DNA from: Novosphingobium pentaromativorans US6-1
GTDB lineage: Bacteria; Pseudomonadota; Alphaproteobacteria; Sphingomonadales; Sphingomonadaceae
Assembly: GCF_000767465.1 (NCBI RefSeq)
Contig: NZ_CP009291.1
Span: 434,001-498,000, forward strand
Direction of reading: 5' to 3'
Length of the DNA: 64,000 bases
Shown here: one piece after another, positions 46,543-56,301 of the stretch
Numbering within the stretch: the first letter of the stretch is position 1
Layout: every line of letters begins with the position of its first letter
Position numbers and translations under genes: made by a program
The notes under the pieces: model-generated
Seen by the model: only the letters and a program-made list of their open reading frames with translations
Database searches by the model: none
Told to the model about the DNA's origin: nothing

Positions 46543-47565
46543 ATGCAGGATCAGATAATCGACCTCGCACTGGAACTGACGAAGGTCACCAAGGCCAAGA
46601 TTGCCGATCTCGACCAGATCATGATGCGCACGCAGATTCTTTCGATGAATGCGCGCCTGGAAGCCGCGCGCGCTGGCGAAGCGGGCAAGAGCTTCAGCGT
46701 CGTGGCGCAGGAGATGGGGTCGGTATCGCGCGAAGTGACGGAGCTGTCCGGCTCGCTCAACCTTGCGATCAGCGAGAATGCCGCGCGCATCCAGAATGCC
46801 GGCGAAGAAATGATGATGGGATTCAAGGGCAGCCGCTATGCCGACATGGCGCGCAATGCCGTGGAGATCATGGACCGCAACCTGTACGAGCGCTCCTGCG
46901 ACGTGCGCTGGTGGGCGACTGACAGCGCCGTGGTCAGCGTGGCCGAGCAGCCCGGCGCCGAAGCTGTTGCCCATGCGACATCCCGGCTTGCCACGATCCT
47001 GCGGTCCTACACCGTCTATCTCGATCTGTGGATCGCGGATCGTTCGGGCAAGGTTATCGCCAATGGCCGTCCCGACCGCTACCACGGGGTGATCGGAGCC
47101 GACGTCTCGCGCGAGGACTGGTTCCGGCGCGGCCTTGCAACCGCTGACGGCGATGATTTCGCGGTCTGCGACGTCGAGAAAGTTGCCCGTCTGGGCAATG
47201 CGCAAGTCGCGACATATTCCACTGCCATTCGCGCCGGGGGCGAAACCGGCGGCAGATCCGTGGGTGTGCTGGGGATCTTCTTTGACTGGGAGCCGCAGGC
47301 CCGGTCCATCGTCGAGGGCATTTCGCTGTCGCAGGAGGAGCGCAAGCACAGCAAGGTGATGCTGCTCGACTCCCGCTACCGCGTGATTGCCTCGACCGAG
47401 CCCGGTGCCTTCGGTAAGACCTATCCGCTCAAGCCTGAGGCCGAATGGGGCTATGGCAACAAGGACGGCAAGATCGTCGCCTATGGCCTGACACCCGGCT
47501 ACGAGACCTATCGCGGGCTGGGCTGGTACGGTTGCATCGAGAGCGCGATGAACGCTGCGGCCTAG
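46543..47565 (+). CDS. Soluble chemoreceptor-like protein: short MCP signalling hairpin followed by a Cache-type domain
   Basis: 340 residues with no membrane segment or signal peptide. Residues about 1-100 are helical and contain an MCP hairpin-tip sequence (RTQILSMNARLEAARAGEAG followed by KSFSVVAQEMGSVSREV). Residues about 120-335 look like a Cache sensor domain (YLDLWIADRSGKVIANGRPD, SREDWFRRGL, LLDSRYRVIAST). The order is reversed from normal receptors, and the signalling part is much shorter than the usual 250 residues. Function is inferred as cytosolic ligand sensing tied to chemotaxis-like signalling. Confidence 0.8.
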   Translation: MQDQIIDLALELTKVTKAKIADLDQIMMRTQILSMNARLEAARAGEAGKSFSVVAQEMGSVSREVTELSGSLNLAISENAARIQNAGEEMMMGFKGSRYADMARNAVEIMDRNLYERSCDVRWWATDSAVVSVAEQPGAEAVAHATSRLATILRSYTVYLDLWIADRSGKVIANGRPDRYHGVIGADVSREDWFRRGLATADGDDFAVCDVEKVARLGNAQVATYSTAIRAGGETGGRSVGVLGIFFDWEPQARSIVEGISLSQEERKHSKVMLLDSRYRVIASTEPGAFGKTYPLKPEAEWGYGNKDGKIVAYGLTPGYETYRGLGWYGCIESAMNAAA

Positions 47566-48041
47566 AGCCCGCCCATGAAGCGGAAGCCGAAGCGGTAGGT
47601 TCCCGGATCGATCACGCCGCCGCTTTCGCCTCCGGCTACCCGGTCGGGCCGTATTTCGACGAGTTCAAGGCTTCCGTCTGCTACCTGGAGCGGCTTGCCC
47701 GAGGTGATTTCGCGCGTGGCGCTGCCGGAACCGAGGTCGATGCGGATGCGCAGGCGGACCTGCCCGGCCCAGACGCAGCGGGCGTTCATCGGACAGCGGC
47801 TGTCCTCGAGGAGTTCCAGCGGCGTCACGCGCGGACCGTCGACATAGACGCTCTGGCCAAGCGCGGCGTAGGTGAGGTGCGCTTGGTCGTTTCCTGCGCT
47901 CTCGCTCGCCTGTTCCTGCGGCGGCGATGGCGGCGGCAGCGGGGCGGACTGCGGCTCTGCCGGAGGTATGATGGTGCACCCGGCAAGGGCGAAAGCGGCC
48001 ATGAAACCGGCGAGCAGGGCCTGAGATTGTCTTGCGATCAT
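47562..48041 (-). CDS. Lipoprotein of unknown function
   Basis: 159 residues from the ATG at 48041. The lipobox ALAGC ends the signal peptide. A Pro/Ser-rich tether follows, then a compact domain with the disulfide-like pair SRCPMNARCVWAGQVRLRI and a C-terminal ELVEIRPDRVAGG... YRFGF segment. No family name was recognised. It is convergent with the Cache protein, overlapping its stop by four bases, and divergent from thiE. Confidence 0.8.
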   Translation of the reverse strand: MIARQSQALLAGFMAAFALAGCTIIPPAEPQSAPLPPPSPPQEQASESAGNDQAHLTYAALGQSVYVDGPRVTPLELLEDSRCPMNARCVWAGQVRLRIRIDLGSGSATREITSGKPLQVADGSLELVEIRPDRVAGGESGGVIDPGTYRFGFRFMGGL

Positions 48042-48119
48042 GGGGGCAATCACAACATGTGGCAGATGAACCGCTCCGGAATGCTTGGCGCAAGCCGCGT
48101 GCAGGGCTAGAGGGCAGCC

Positions 48120-48791
48120 ATGACCGATCAAATCGACACCGACCAAGCCGAACAGGACGAAATCGAGCGCGAGCCGACGCTGCTCTACCTGATCTCTCCG
48201 CTCAAGGTGGACGGGGACTTCCCGCAGCGCCTGGCCCGCGCGCTCGACGCAGGGCCGGTGGCTGCCTTCCAGTTCCGCGTTAAGGACATCGACCAGCACG
48301 AGGCCGCGCGCCTTGCCGAGCCGTTGCAGGCGATCTGCGCCGAGCGGGAGGTTGCCTTCATCGTCAACGATTCGATCAGCCTCGCCAAGCGCCTGGGGGC
48401 GGACGGCGTGCATCTGGGGCAGGAAGACGGCACCGTCGAGGAAGCGCGCAAGGCGCTTGGCCGCGATGCGCAGATCGGCGTCACCTGTCACGACAGCCGC
48501 CACCTTGCAATGGAAGCAGGCGATGCGGGCGCCGACTATGTCGCTTTCGGTGCCTATTTCCCCACAACGACCAAGGACGTGAAGCACAAGGCGGGTCTCG
48601 ACCTGCTCGAATGGTGGCAGCGCATCTTCGAGATCCCCTGCGTTGCCATCGGCGGGATCACCCCGGAGAACTGCGGAGCGTTGGTCGCGGCCGGAGCGGA
48701 CTTCCTGGCCGTGTCGGGTGCGGTCTGGAATGGCGATGAGGCGGCCGCGGTGAAGGCCTTCAACGAGGCGATTGCTGCCGCGATGCCGTGA
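48120..48791 (+). CDS. thiE: Thiamine-phosphate synthase
   Basis: 223 residues with a TIM-barrel fold. It couples the pyrimidine diphosphate and thiazole phosphate of thiamine. It shows FQFRVKD, FIVNDSISLAKRLGADGVHLGQED, VTCHDSRH, GAYFPTTTKDV and CVAIGGITPEN. The substrate-contact segment reads QFRVKD where many family members have QLRxK, a mild variation. There is no TPP riboswitch in the short upstream region. Confidence 0.92.
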   Translation: MTDQIDTDQAEQDEIEREPTLLYLISPLKVDGDFPQRLARALDAGPVAAFQFRVKDIDQHEAARLAEPLQAICAEREVAFIVNDSISLAKRLGADGVHLGQEDGTVEEARKALGRDAQIGVTCHDSRHLAMEAGDAGADYVAFGAYFPTTTKDVKHKAGLDLLEWWQRIFEIPCVAIGGITPENCGALVAAGADFLAVSGAVWNGDEAAAVKAFNEAIAAAMP

Positions 48792-48809
48792 TGCCGTGAT
48801 GCCTTGCGG

Positions 48810-49904
48810 TCAGGCGAGGACCGCGGTGCTTTCGTAAACGAGGCGCACCAGTTCGGCCTGACCGCGCACGCCCAGCTTGGCGTATAGCCGCTTCGAATAA
48901 TTGCGCGCGGTCTCCAGCGTGAGCCCCATGCGTTCGGCGCTCTCGGCGATCGAATGTCCACCGGCAAGTTCCATGGCCAGCTCGGCCTCACGCGGAGGCA
49001 AGTCGTGAACCTGTGCCAGCCGCGCTGCGCCGTCTGCGGGCAATTCGCGGGGTAGCGGGACAAGCGCCAGGATGTCTCCGGGATATTCGCTGCCCGCGTC
49101 CATGGCCATGAGCAGCGCTTCCATCCGGGGCACCCGGCGCAGCAGAACGGCACGCGCCGCGCGGCCCGGATCATCCACAAGGTCCGCCATCGCTGCCGCC
49201 AGTTCGCGATCCGTGCCCTGATCGAGGCCGCGCAGCCGTTCGCCGATGCGCGGCTCGGTGCCGCAATGCGCTTCCCAGTAGGTGACGGTCTCGGGGTCGA
49301 TGGCGGTGAGGCGCTGGTCGAGATCGAAGGTCATCCAGCCCCGTCCGGCGCGGGCGAGGCTCAGGGCATTGATGCGCGCGAGCAGGCGGTCGCGTTCGGC
49401 GGCTACCAGATTGCCCAGCGCGATTCCGACATAGGGAGCAAGGTTGGAGAGCAGGGCGCTATCGGCGGCAGAGCAGGGTTTTGCGCGGGCCAGCATCAGC
49501 CACGCGGTGAAGCTGTCACCGTCGGTGATGCGGACCACGCGTTCGTCGGCAAGGCCGAGGTTGGCCATTCTGCGCGCGCGGGCCGCCCGCGCCACAGGGT
49601 CGTGCTCGACGAGTTCGGAGAGGCTGTATACCCGGTTGGGGCGCAACTGTTCGAAAAGCGCGCGGTCGGTTTCGAATGGATCGGGACTGTTGGTCTCGGC
49701 CGCCCGGCGACTCAGATCCTCGCCCGCGAAATAGATGGACTTGCGGGCACCGGTCCAATCGTGCGTGTGATTGATAAGTCCGATATGGTTTGCATCGGTT
49801 CGGCGGCGCAGGCGCTCGAGGAACGTTGCAAAGCGCGGATTCTCATGCGTTCCCGTGAACAGGGGAAGGATCAGATCCGTTTCGTCGGTGCTGGTCAGGG
49901 CCAT
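48810..49904 (-). CDS. LuxR-type HTH transcriptional regulator
   Basis: 364 residues from the ATG at 49904 (an earlier in-frame ATG lies at 49931). The C-terminal LuxR helix-turn-helix is clear (LPPREAELAMELAGGHSIAE... LTLETARNYSKRLYAKLGV). The 290-residue N-terminal part has a GAF/PAS-like middle and no receiver phospho-site, so it is not a response regulator. The ligand is unknown. It is divergent from the cysD operon, with about 110 bases between the starts; control of that operon is possible but unproven. Confidence 0.85.
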   Translation of the reverse strand: MALTSTDETDLILPLFTGTHENPRFATFLERLRRRTDANHIGLINHTHDWTGARKSIYFAGEDLSRRAAETNSPDPFETDRALFEQLRPNRVYSLSELVEHDPVARAARARRMANLGLADERVVRITDGDSFTAWLMLARAKPCSAADSALLSNLAPYVGIALGNLVAAERDRLLARINALSLARAGRGWMTFDLDQRLTAIDPETVTYWEAHCGTEPRIGERLRGLDQGTDRELAAAMADLVDDPGRAARAVLLRRVPRMEALLMAMDAGSEYPGDILALVPLPRELPADGAARLAQVHDLPPREAELAMELAGGHSIAESAERMGLTLETARNYSKRLYAKLGVRGQAELVRLVYESTAVLA

Positions 49905-50012
49905 ACCCTCCCATATGGGAGGTTCGCGCAAAAGTCATCCCTGCAATGACATGCGCGACAGACGGGCGACGGCCGCGCCGATCCCCGCCGAAGCCCACGC
50001 GAAGGGATTGAG

Positions 50013-50915
50013 ATGAAGACACTGACCCACCTTGAGAGGCTGGAGGCCGAGAGCATCCACATCATCCGGGAAGTCGTTGCCGAGGCCGAACGGCCGGTGA
50101 TGCTCTACTCGGTCGGCAAGGACAGCGCCGTCATGCTGCACCTTGCGCGCAAGGCTTTCTATCCCTCGCCGCCGCCGTTCCCGCTGCTCCACGTCGACAC
50201 GACCTGGAAGTTCAAGGCGATGTACGAGCTGCGCGACAAGATGGCCGAACTCTCGGGCATGGACCTGCTCGTCTACCAGAACCCCGAAGCGCAGGAGAAG
50301 GGCATCAATCCCTTCGACCACGGTTCGCTGCACACCGACATGTGGAAGACCGAGGGGCTCAAGCAAGCGCTGGACAAGTACGGCTTCGACGCTGCCTTCG
50401 GCGGTGCCCGCCGCGACGAGGAAAAGAGCCGCGCCAAGGAGCGCATCTTCTCGTTCCGGACTTCCTCGCATGGCTGGGACCCAAAGAACCAGCGCCCCGA
50501 GCTGTGGAACCTCTACAATGCCAAGAAGGCGCGCGGGGAATCGATCCGCGTCTTCCCGATCTCGAACTGGACCGAGCTCGACGTGTGGCAGTACATTCAC
50601 CTCAACGACATTCCGATCGTGCCGCTCTACTTCGCCGAGAAGCGCCCGACCGTTGAGCGCGACGGCATGCTGCTGATGGTCGATGACGAACGCTTCCCGC
50701 TGCAGCCGGGCGAGGAGCCGGTCATGCGCTCGATCCGCTTCCGCACGCTGGGCTGCTACCCGCTGACCGGCGCTGTGGAGAGCGAGGCGAAGACTCTCCC
50801 CGAGGTGATCCAGGAAACGCTGCTCACCACCACGTCCGAGCGGCAGGGCCGCGCCATCGACAAGGATGCCGGCGGTGCCGGCATGGAAGTCAAGAAGCAG
50901 CAGGGGTACTTCTGA
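50013..50915 (+). CDS. cysD: Sulfate adenylyltransferase subunit 2
   Basis: 300 residues. With CysN it forms APS from sulfate and ATP. The PP-loop [10 protein letters not shown] is near residue 32. [17 protein letters not shown] and the [11 protein letters not shown] segment follow the family pattern. It ends one base into the start of cysNC (tgATGa), so the two are coupled. It is the first gene of a sulfate-activation operon. Confidence 0.97.
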   Translation: MKTLTHLERLEAESIHIIREVVAEAERPVMLYSVGKDSAVMLHLARKAFYPSPPPFPLLHVDTTWKFKAMYELRDKMAELSGMDLLVYQNPEAQEKGINPFDHGSLHTDMWKTEGLKQALDKYGFDAAFGGARRDEEKSRAKERIFSFRTSSHGWDPKNQRPELWNLYNAKKARGESIRVFPISNWTELDVWQYIHLNDIPIVPLYFAEKRPTVERDGMLLMVDDERFPLQPGEEPVMRSIRFRTLGCYPLTGAVESEAKTLPEVIQETLLTTTSERQGRAIDKDAGGAGMEVKKQQGYF

Positions 50916-52840
50916 TGACCGACACCAAGACCCACAACGATCCGGTGTACGTCGTCGACGAGCTGATCTCCAAGGATATCGACGCCTACCTCGAGCAGCA
51001 CGAACACAAGACGATGCTGCGCTTCATCACCTGCGGCAGCGTCGACGACGGCAAGTCCACCCTGATCGGGCGCCTGCTCTACGATTCGAAGATGATCTTC
51101 GAGGACCAGCTCGATGCGCTGACTTCGGATTCGAAGAAGGTCGGTACGCAGGGGCAGGAAATCGACTTTGCATTGCTGGTCGACGGCCTCGCCGCCGAGC
51201 GTGAGCAGGGCATCACCATCGACGTGGCCTATCGCTTCTTCAACACCGAGAAGCGCAAGTTCATTGTCGCCGACTGCCCGGGCCACGAACAGTACACCCG
51301 CAACATGGTGACCGGCGCCTCGACCGCCGACCTCGCGGTGATCCTGATCGACGCGCGCAAGGGCGTGCTCGTCCAGACGCGCCGTCACAGTTACCTGTGC
51401 CACCTGATCGGCATCAAGAACATCGTCCTGGCCGTCAACAAGATGGACCTTGTCGATTACAGCCAGGAAGTCTTCGACAAGATCGTTGCCGATTATTCCG
51501 CATTCGCCAACTCGATCGGGATCGAGAGCTTCACGGCCATGCCGATCTCGGGCTTCAAGGGCGACAACATCACCACGCTCTCGGCGAATACGCCGTGGTA
51601 CAAGGGGCCGACGCTCGTCGAGCATCTCGAGACCGTCGAAGTCATCAGCTCGGTCGACGCCGACAAGCCGCTGCGCATGCCGGTACAATGGGTCAACCGC
51701 CCGAACCTCGACTTCCGCGGTTTCTCGGGCCTTATCGCGACCGGCGCCGTGAGGCCCGGCGACAAGATCCGCGTCCTGCCTTCGGGCAAGACCAGCACGG
51801 TCAGCAAGGTCGTCACCTTCGATGGCGAGATCGAAGAGGCCGTGGCCGGCGAGTCGGTCACCGTCTGCTTCGAGGACGAGATCGACTGCTCGCGCGGTTC
51901 GGTGATTTCGATCGCCGACAATCCGCCGCAGACGGCCGACCAGTTCGAATCGACCATCGTATGGATGGCAGACGATGCGCTGGTGCCGGGCCGGGCCTAC
52001 TGGCTCAAGCTTGCCACGCAAACGGTCTCGGTGACGGTCCATGAGCCCAAGTACACGGTCAACGTGAACACGATGGAGCACATGGCGGCCAAGACGCTTG
52101 AACTGAACGAGATCGGCGTAGCCGAGATCGTGACCGACAAGCAGATCGTGTTCGAGCCTTATGCGGACAATCGCGCACTGGGCGGGTTCATCCTCGTCGA
52201 CAAGATGACCAACGCCACGGTTGCGGCGGGCATGATCAACTTCTCGCTGCGCCGTTCGCAGAACGTGCACTGGCAGGCGCTCGATATCGGCCGCAAGCAG
52301 CATGCCGCGCTCAAGAACCAGACCCCGGCGGTGCTGTGGTTCACCGGCCTTTCCGGCTCGGGCAAGTCGACCATCGCCAACATGGTCGAGAAGAAGCTGC
52401 ACCGGATGAACCGGCACACCTTCCTGCTCGACGGCGACAATGTGCGTCATGGCCTGAACAAGGATCTCGGCTTCACTGAAACAGACCGCATCGAGAATAT
52501 CCGCCGCGTCGGCGAAGTCTCCAAGCTGATGGCCGATGCCGGCCTGATCGTCATCACCGCGTTCATCTCGCCCTTCCAGGCGGATCGCGAAATGGTGCGC
52601 TCGATGCTTCCCGAGGGCGAGTTCTTCGAAGTCTTCATCGACACGCCGCTCAAGGTGGCCGAGGCGCGCGACGTCAAGGGCCTCTACAAGAAGGCGCGCT
52701 CCGGTGAGCTCAAGAACTTCACCGGCATCGATAGCCCCTACGAAGCGCCGCGCAGCCCGGAAATCCGGATCGACACGACCAAGATGTCGCCTGAAGAAGC
52801 GGCGAACCTGATCGTCGATACGCTTCTGGGAGACGCCTGA
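50915..52840 (+). CDS. cysNC: Bifunctional sulfate adenylyltransferase subunit 1 / adenylylsulfate kinase
   Basis: 641 residues. The N-terminal CysN GTPase has the P-loop [20 protein letters not shown] and NKMD; GTP hydrolysis drives APS synthesis. The C-terminal CysC kinase has the P-loop [12 protein letters not shown] near residue 475 and [16 protein letters not shown]. It phosphorylates APS to PAPS. The fusion is usual in alphaproteobacteria. Its stop overlaps the start of cysQ by one base. Confidence 0.97.
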   Translation: MTDTKTHNDPVYVVDELISKDIDAYLEQHEHKTMLRFITCGSVDDGKSTLIGRLLYDSKMIFEDQLDALTSDSKKVGTQGQEIDFALLVDGLAAEREQGITIDVAYRFFNTEKRKFIVADCPGHEQYTRNMVTGASTADLAVILIDARKGVLVQTRRHSYLCHLIGIKNIVLAVNKMDLVDYSQEVFDKIVADYSAFANSIGIESFTAMPISGFKGDNITTLSANTPWYKGPTLVEHLETVEVISSVDADKPLRMPVQWVNRPNLDFRGFSGLIATGAVRPGDKIRVLPSGKTSTVSKVVTFDGEIEEAVAGESVTVCFEDEIDCSRGSVISIADNPPQTADQFESTIVWMADDALVPGRAYWLKLATQTVSVTVHEPKYTVNVNTMEHMAAKTLELNEIGVAEIVTDKQIVFEPYADNRALGGFILVDKMTNATVAAGMINFSLRRSQNVHWQALDIGRKQHAALKNQTPAVLWFTGLSGSGKSTIANMVEKKLHRMNRHTFLLDGDNVRHGLNKDLGFTETDRIENIRRVGEVSKLMADAGLIVITAFISPFQADREMVRSMLPEGEFFEVFIDTPLKVAEARDVKGLYKKARSGELKNFTGIDSPYEAPRSPEIRIDTTKMSPEEAANLIVDTLLGDA

Positions 52841-53577
52841 TGACGATGACCGATGGCGATCTCGCCGCGCATCTGGCCGGGGTTGCCGGCAAGATCCTCA
52901 TCGAGGTCCGCGAATCCGGCATGTTCGAGGGCAAGTCCCTCGGCAAGGCGGGTGACCAGACCGCGAACCAGTTCCTCGTCCACGCGCTACGTCAGCAGCG
53001 CGCGGATGACGGGCTGCTGTCCGAGGAAGAAAAGGACAACGCAGAGCGCTTGTCGAAGGAGCGCGTGTGGATCGTCGATCCGGTCGACGGCACCCGCGAA
53101 TATGGCGAGGAGCGCTCCGACTGGGCCGTACATGTAGGCATGGCATTGAACGGCGCGCCGGTCCTGGGCGCCGTCGCGCTGCCCGGTCTTGGCGAGGTTC
53201 TGCGTTCGGACCAGCCGGGTCAAGTTCCCGTAGCGCCCGAGAAGCTGCGCATGGTGGTGAGCCGGACCCGCCCGGCCCGGGAAGCGACCGGCGTGTGCGA
53301 TGCGATCGGCGGTGAACTCGTGCCCATGGGCTCGGCCGGCGCAAAGGCCATGGCGATCCTGCGCGGCGAAGCGGATATCTACCTTCACTCGGGCGGCCAG
53401 TACGAATGGGATAGCTGCGCGCCAGCCGCGGTCGCGCTGGGCTGGGGCCTGCATGTGTCGCGCATCGACGGCAGCCCACTCGTCTACAACCAGCAGGACG
53501 TCTATATGCCCGACTTGCTGATCTGCCGTAAGGAACATGCCGCAATGGTCTTGCGCGAAGTGAAGGCCTTCCTCTGA
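52840..53577 (+). CDS. cysQ: 3'(2'),5'-bisphosphate nucleotidase CysQ
   Basis: 245 residues of the inositol-monophosphatase fold. It removes phosphate from PAP, the by-product of PAPS use. It shows the EEEKDN metal-binding glutamates, DPVDGTREY and the C-terminal QYEWDSCAPAAVAL motif. The gene is coupled to cysNC, which fits removal of the pathway's product. A hairpin follows the stop. Confidence 0.93.
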   Translation: MTMTDGDLAAHLAGVAGKILIEVRESGMFEGKSLGKAGDQTANQFLVHALRQQRADDGLLSEEEKDNAERLSKERVWIVDPVDGTREYGEERSDWAVHVGMALNGAPVLGAVALPGLGEVLRSDQPGQVPVAPEKLRMVVSRTRPAREATGVCDAIGGELVPMGSAGAKAMAILRGEADIYLHSGGQYEWDSCAPAAVALGWGLHVSRIDGSPLVYNQQDVYMPDLLICRKEHAAMVLREVKAFL

Positions 53578-53589
53578 TCGGATCTTCGC

Positions 53590-53619
53590 GGGAAACCGGT
53601 CGGTAGAGGCCGGTTTCCC
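53590..53619 (+). terminator. Hairpin at the end of the cys operon
   Basis: GGGAAACCGG (53590-53599) pairs exactly with CCGGTTTCCC (53610-53619). It is 13 bases after the cysQ stop, with no T-run behind it. Confidence 0.5.
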
Positions 53620-53696
53620 GACCGATGGCCAGTGGCGCACAGGGCTCCGCAATATTTTCACTAGTCAATTATAAGCAAGCCTACTAAGTTCGGGGC

Positions 53697-54143
53697 ATGG
53701 AACGAAGGTTTGGCACATTAGTGGGACAGGTTGCGCGTTTGATGCGCCGTAGCTTCGACCAGCGCGCCCGGGAAATCGGCGTAACGCGGCCGCAGTGGCA
53801 GGTCCTTTCCGTTCTCAGTCGCCGGGAGGGTATCAAGCAGGCCGAACTTGCTGAAATTCTCGAGGTCGAGCCGATTACCGCCGGGCGCATGATCGACCGT
53901 ATGCAGGACGCCGGGCTGGTCGAGCGTCGCGCCGATCCGGCAGACCGCCGCGCATGGCGTTTGTTCCTCACGCCGCAAGGCCAGAATCGCGTGGGCGAGT
54001 TGGGGCCCTTGTCCGAGGAAATATCCGATCTGGCGCTCACGGGCGTCAGCGATGCCGATCAAGCCCAGCTGTACGCTACACTGGAAATCATTCGGCTCAA
54101 CCTGTCAGGCAAGCCAGCAGCGGACGATAACGCCGGCAAGTGA
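53697..54143 (+). CDS. MarR-family transcriptional regulator
   Basis: 148 residues. It has the winged helix typical of MarR (TRPQWQVLSVLSRREGIKQAELAEILEVEP, then ITAGRMIDRMQDAGLVERRADPADRR). It carries no extra domain. The target is unknown. It lies between cysQ and the convergent AMP-binding gene. The upstream region is AT-rich. Confidence 0.9.
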   Translation: MERRFGTLVGQVARLMRRSFDQRAREIGVTRPQWQVLSVLSRREGIKQAELAEILEVEPITAGRMIDRMQDAGLVERRADPADRRAWRLFLTPQGQNRVGELGPLSEEISDLALTGVSDADQAQLYATLEIIRLNLSGKPAADDNAGK

Positions 54144-54194
54144 GCGTCATGGCCGCACGCCATGGCATTCGTGCTGACCTGCGCAAATTCCCCC

Positions 54195-55190
54195 CTAGAA
54201 GTCGATCGAACGCGCTGGCGGAACTTGGGCGCCCAGAATTGCCGCAACGTCGGCGAGAGCGTGCTGAGGGCGCTCGTGTGCGAGCACCGTGATCGTATCT
54301 GCCACGCCTTCAGGGCCCCAGGCACTGGTGAAGTCGGCTTCGGGAAACAACTCGAGCGCGCGGCGCATCACCTCAAGGGGCATCTCTGCCCCGGCGCAGG
54401 CAATGGCCCGCAGGGTCGTGAGGTCACGGCCCACGCCCGCTTCCATATCCTCGACGATGCACGCCAGAAGCGCCGGTACGACCAGGGCTTGCGACACCCG
54501 CTGGCTCTCTACGAGAGTGAACCAGGCTTCGGCGGCGATGTAGGGGAGCAGGACTGCCTTTCGACACTCCTGCACCGCAAAGAGCAAGGCCAGAATGCCG
54601 ACGATATTGTGCGGAGGAACCGCCAGCAGAATGACGTCCGAGCGCTCGGATCGCGGAGCGGACGCAGCCTTGGCTAACTGGTCGAGCAATTGGGAATGCC
54701 GGAAGATTTCGGCACGGGGCGAATCCCGGGTGTCGCGCGTGAAGATCTCGATGGCGACGCCGCCGCCGGGGTCGTATTCGCGGGCATTGTCGTCAGGCAC
54801 TGTCTCCTGAGCCTTCAGGCTGAAGTCCTCTCGCGAAAAGATCATGTGCCCTTGGGTGCCGGCAATGCGCGTGGCGCGCTCTTCGTCGCCGATAACGATG
54901 GCCGGGGCCAGTCGCTGCAGTTCGGCGCCGAGAACCTCATCCGCCAGCGTGCTGTCGAGCGGGCAGTACGGCACGCCTGCCAGGGCCGCGCCGAACAGCG
55001 CGAAGACGCTGGCCTCGCTGCAGTCGTCCAAGATTGCAACTGCTTCCGCTTCGCTTTCCTGGATCAGTTCGAAAGCTCCGCGCGCCGCGTCCAGAAGATC
55101 GCCGTAGCGCCATGATCGCTCCTGGCAGACCAGGCCGATCCGGTCGGGAGCGGCCGCAGCCGCACGTTCTAGAATGAGCGCTATATTCAT
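54195..55190 (-). CDS. Truncated, degenerate AMP-binding (ANL family) protein
   Basis: 331 residues, against about 500 or more for a normal acyl-CoA synthetase or adenylation domain. The N-terminal layout is recognisable (APDRIGLVCQERSWRYGDLL... FGAALAGVPYCPLDSTLADE). The AMP/phosphate-binding TSGTTG-like loop is replaced by IFTRDTRDSPRAEI. The A5 YGxTE position reads WGPEG, and the whole C-terminal domain is missing. It is therefore probably inactive in adenylation, either a decaying gene or a repurposed binding protein. Confidence 0.75.
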   Translation of the reverse strand: MNIALILERAAAAAPDRIGLVCQERSWRYGDLLDAARGAFELIQESEAEAVAILDDCSEASVFALFGAALAGVPYCPLDSTLADEVLGAELQRLAPAIVIGDEERATRIAGTQGHMIFSREDFSLKAQETVPDDNAREYDPGGGVAIEIFTRDTRDSPRAEIFRHSQLLDQLAKAASAPRSERSDVILLAVPPHNIVGILALLFAVQECRKAVLLPYIAAEAWFTLVESQRVSQALVVPALLACIVEDMEAGVGRDLTTLRAIACAGAEMPLEVMRRALELFPEADFTSAWGPEGVADTITVLAHERPQHALADVAAILGAQVPPARSIDF

Positions 55191-55558
55191 CTGTTCTACT
55201 CAGCCTGAGGGACGATTGCAGCGGCAGTTGGGGAGAAGGGTGCGCTCGTTGCGCAGGATGGCGGCGCGAACGGACCGGCGCATGTGAGCGAGATAGCTTG
55301 GCAAACGCGGTGTGTGAGGCAGGCGCAAGGGCTGAGGTGGGCGCTCAGCCAAGTGTTCCGGTTCTTTCAGGCGCGTCTCGACCATGGCCTAGACATCCTC
55401 ACCGCGTTTCTTGTGCTTTCGTCTGAATGTAGTGCTTTTCGCAGCAAAAGTCAGGGGGCGGCCTGCTTTTGGTGCATCGCCGGTTCGCTCAAGCAAACCA
55501 CCTGCATGCCGCAGTCGTCCCGGCTGCAGCCCCAGATGCCCGGGAGGGGATGCAGGTC
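55191..55558. other. Region without a convincing gene between the ANL gene and the MarR gene
   Basis: About 370 bases. A 61-codon minus-strand frame (55200-55385) has no recognisable features and was left out. No RNA gene was seen. It likely carries the promoter of the degenerate AMP-binding gene and the end of the efflux transcript. Confidence 0.4.
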
Positions 55559-56047
55559 TCAGCCGCGGCTGACGTTCTCGTAGATGCGCAACATGAAGTC
55601 GAGCAACTGGTCGACTTCTTCGTCCGAGAAATTGTTGAACATGCGATCCTCGCTGGCCAGGGCGATTTTCTGCAGTTGCTCGAGCAGAGGCGCCGCCGCG
55701 TCCGTCAGATAGACGGCGCGCGCGCGGCGGTCGTCCCGGCGGTCGCGCCGTTCCAACAGGCCTTCGGCGCACAGCCGGTCGATCAGGCGCCCGGCCGAGG
55801 CTTCCGACATTTCGAGATGTTCGGCAATCACCCGCTGGGTGGCGCCCGGAATGCGCGAGACGACGGCTATCATCGCCCATTGCGAGCGTGTGACGTTGAG
55901 CGCCGATACCTTGCGATCGAAATTGTTGCGCATGAGGCGGGCGATTACGGTCAGGCTCAGGGCGATTTTCCGCCTCGCGCCCTCATCCTCGTTGGTGAAG
56001 GTCTGGGTCAGGATGTTCGGGGAGGTTTTCTCGGTTTCGCTCGCCAC
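55559..56047 (-). CDS. MarR-family transcriptional regulator, downstream of RND efflux genes
   Basis: 162 residues from a GTG at 56047 that has AGGAG five bases upstream; the open frame extends to 56179, but its only upstream ATG has no such support. The winged-helix MarR domain is clear (LNVTRSQWAMIAVVSRIPGATQRVIAEHLEMSEASAGRLIDRL, written here as the order of its helices, then RRDDRR wing). It lies 255 bases after the outer-membrane factor gene on the same strand, so it is a likely local repressor of the efflux operon (inference). Confidence 0.85.
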   Translation of the reverse strand: MASETEKTSPNILTQTFTNEDEGARRKIALSLTVIARLMRNNFDRKVSALNVTRSQWAMIAVVSRIPGATQRVIAEHLEMSEASAGRLIDRLCAEGLLERRDRRDDRRARAVYLTDAAAPLLEQLQKIALASEDRMFNNFSDEEVDQLLDFMLRIYENVSRG

Positions 56048-56301
56048 GCCTGCTCCTGGTCTGTAGCCGCCGGCAGGAACCGCGCGTCCCTGCCAGAAAG
56101 TCTGAACTTCATCGCCTCCGACCGACGATGTCGCCCCGGAGCCCGCTTTCAGACCCCGTGATGATGAGGCCGGATGCACGTTGCGTCGGTTGTGCCTCGC
56201 AGCCGCGCAAGGTCAAGCGCAGGCGTCGATTTTTTAACTCGGCGATGGGGAAATTAACGCGGCTATCGCAGGTTCGCTCGTGCCGGATGGCTGTCCCGGG
56301 C

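Noticed and set aside
48042..48119. TPP riboswitch upstream of thiE
   Set aside because: Only 78 bases lie between the divergent genes and no THI-box sequence was seen.
55200..55385. A 61-codon minus-strand frame
   Set aside because: No signal, domain or good ribosome site; too weak to call a gene.
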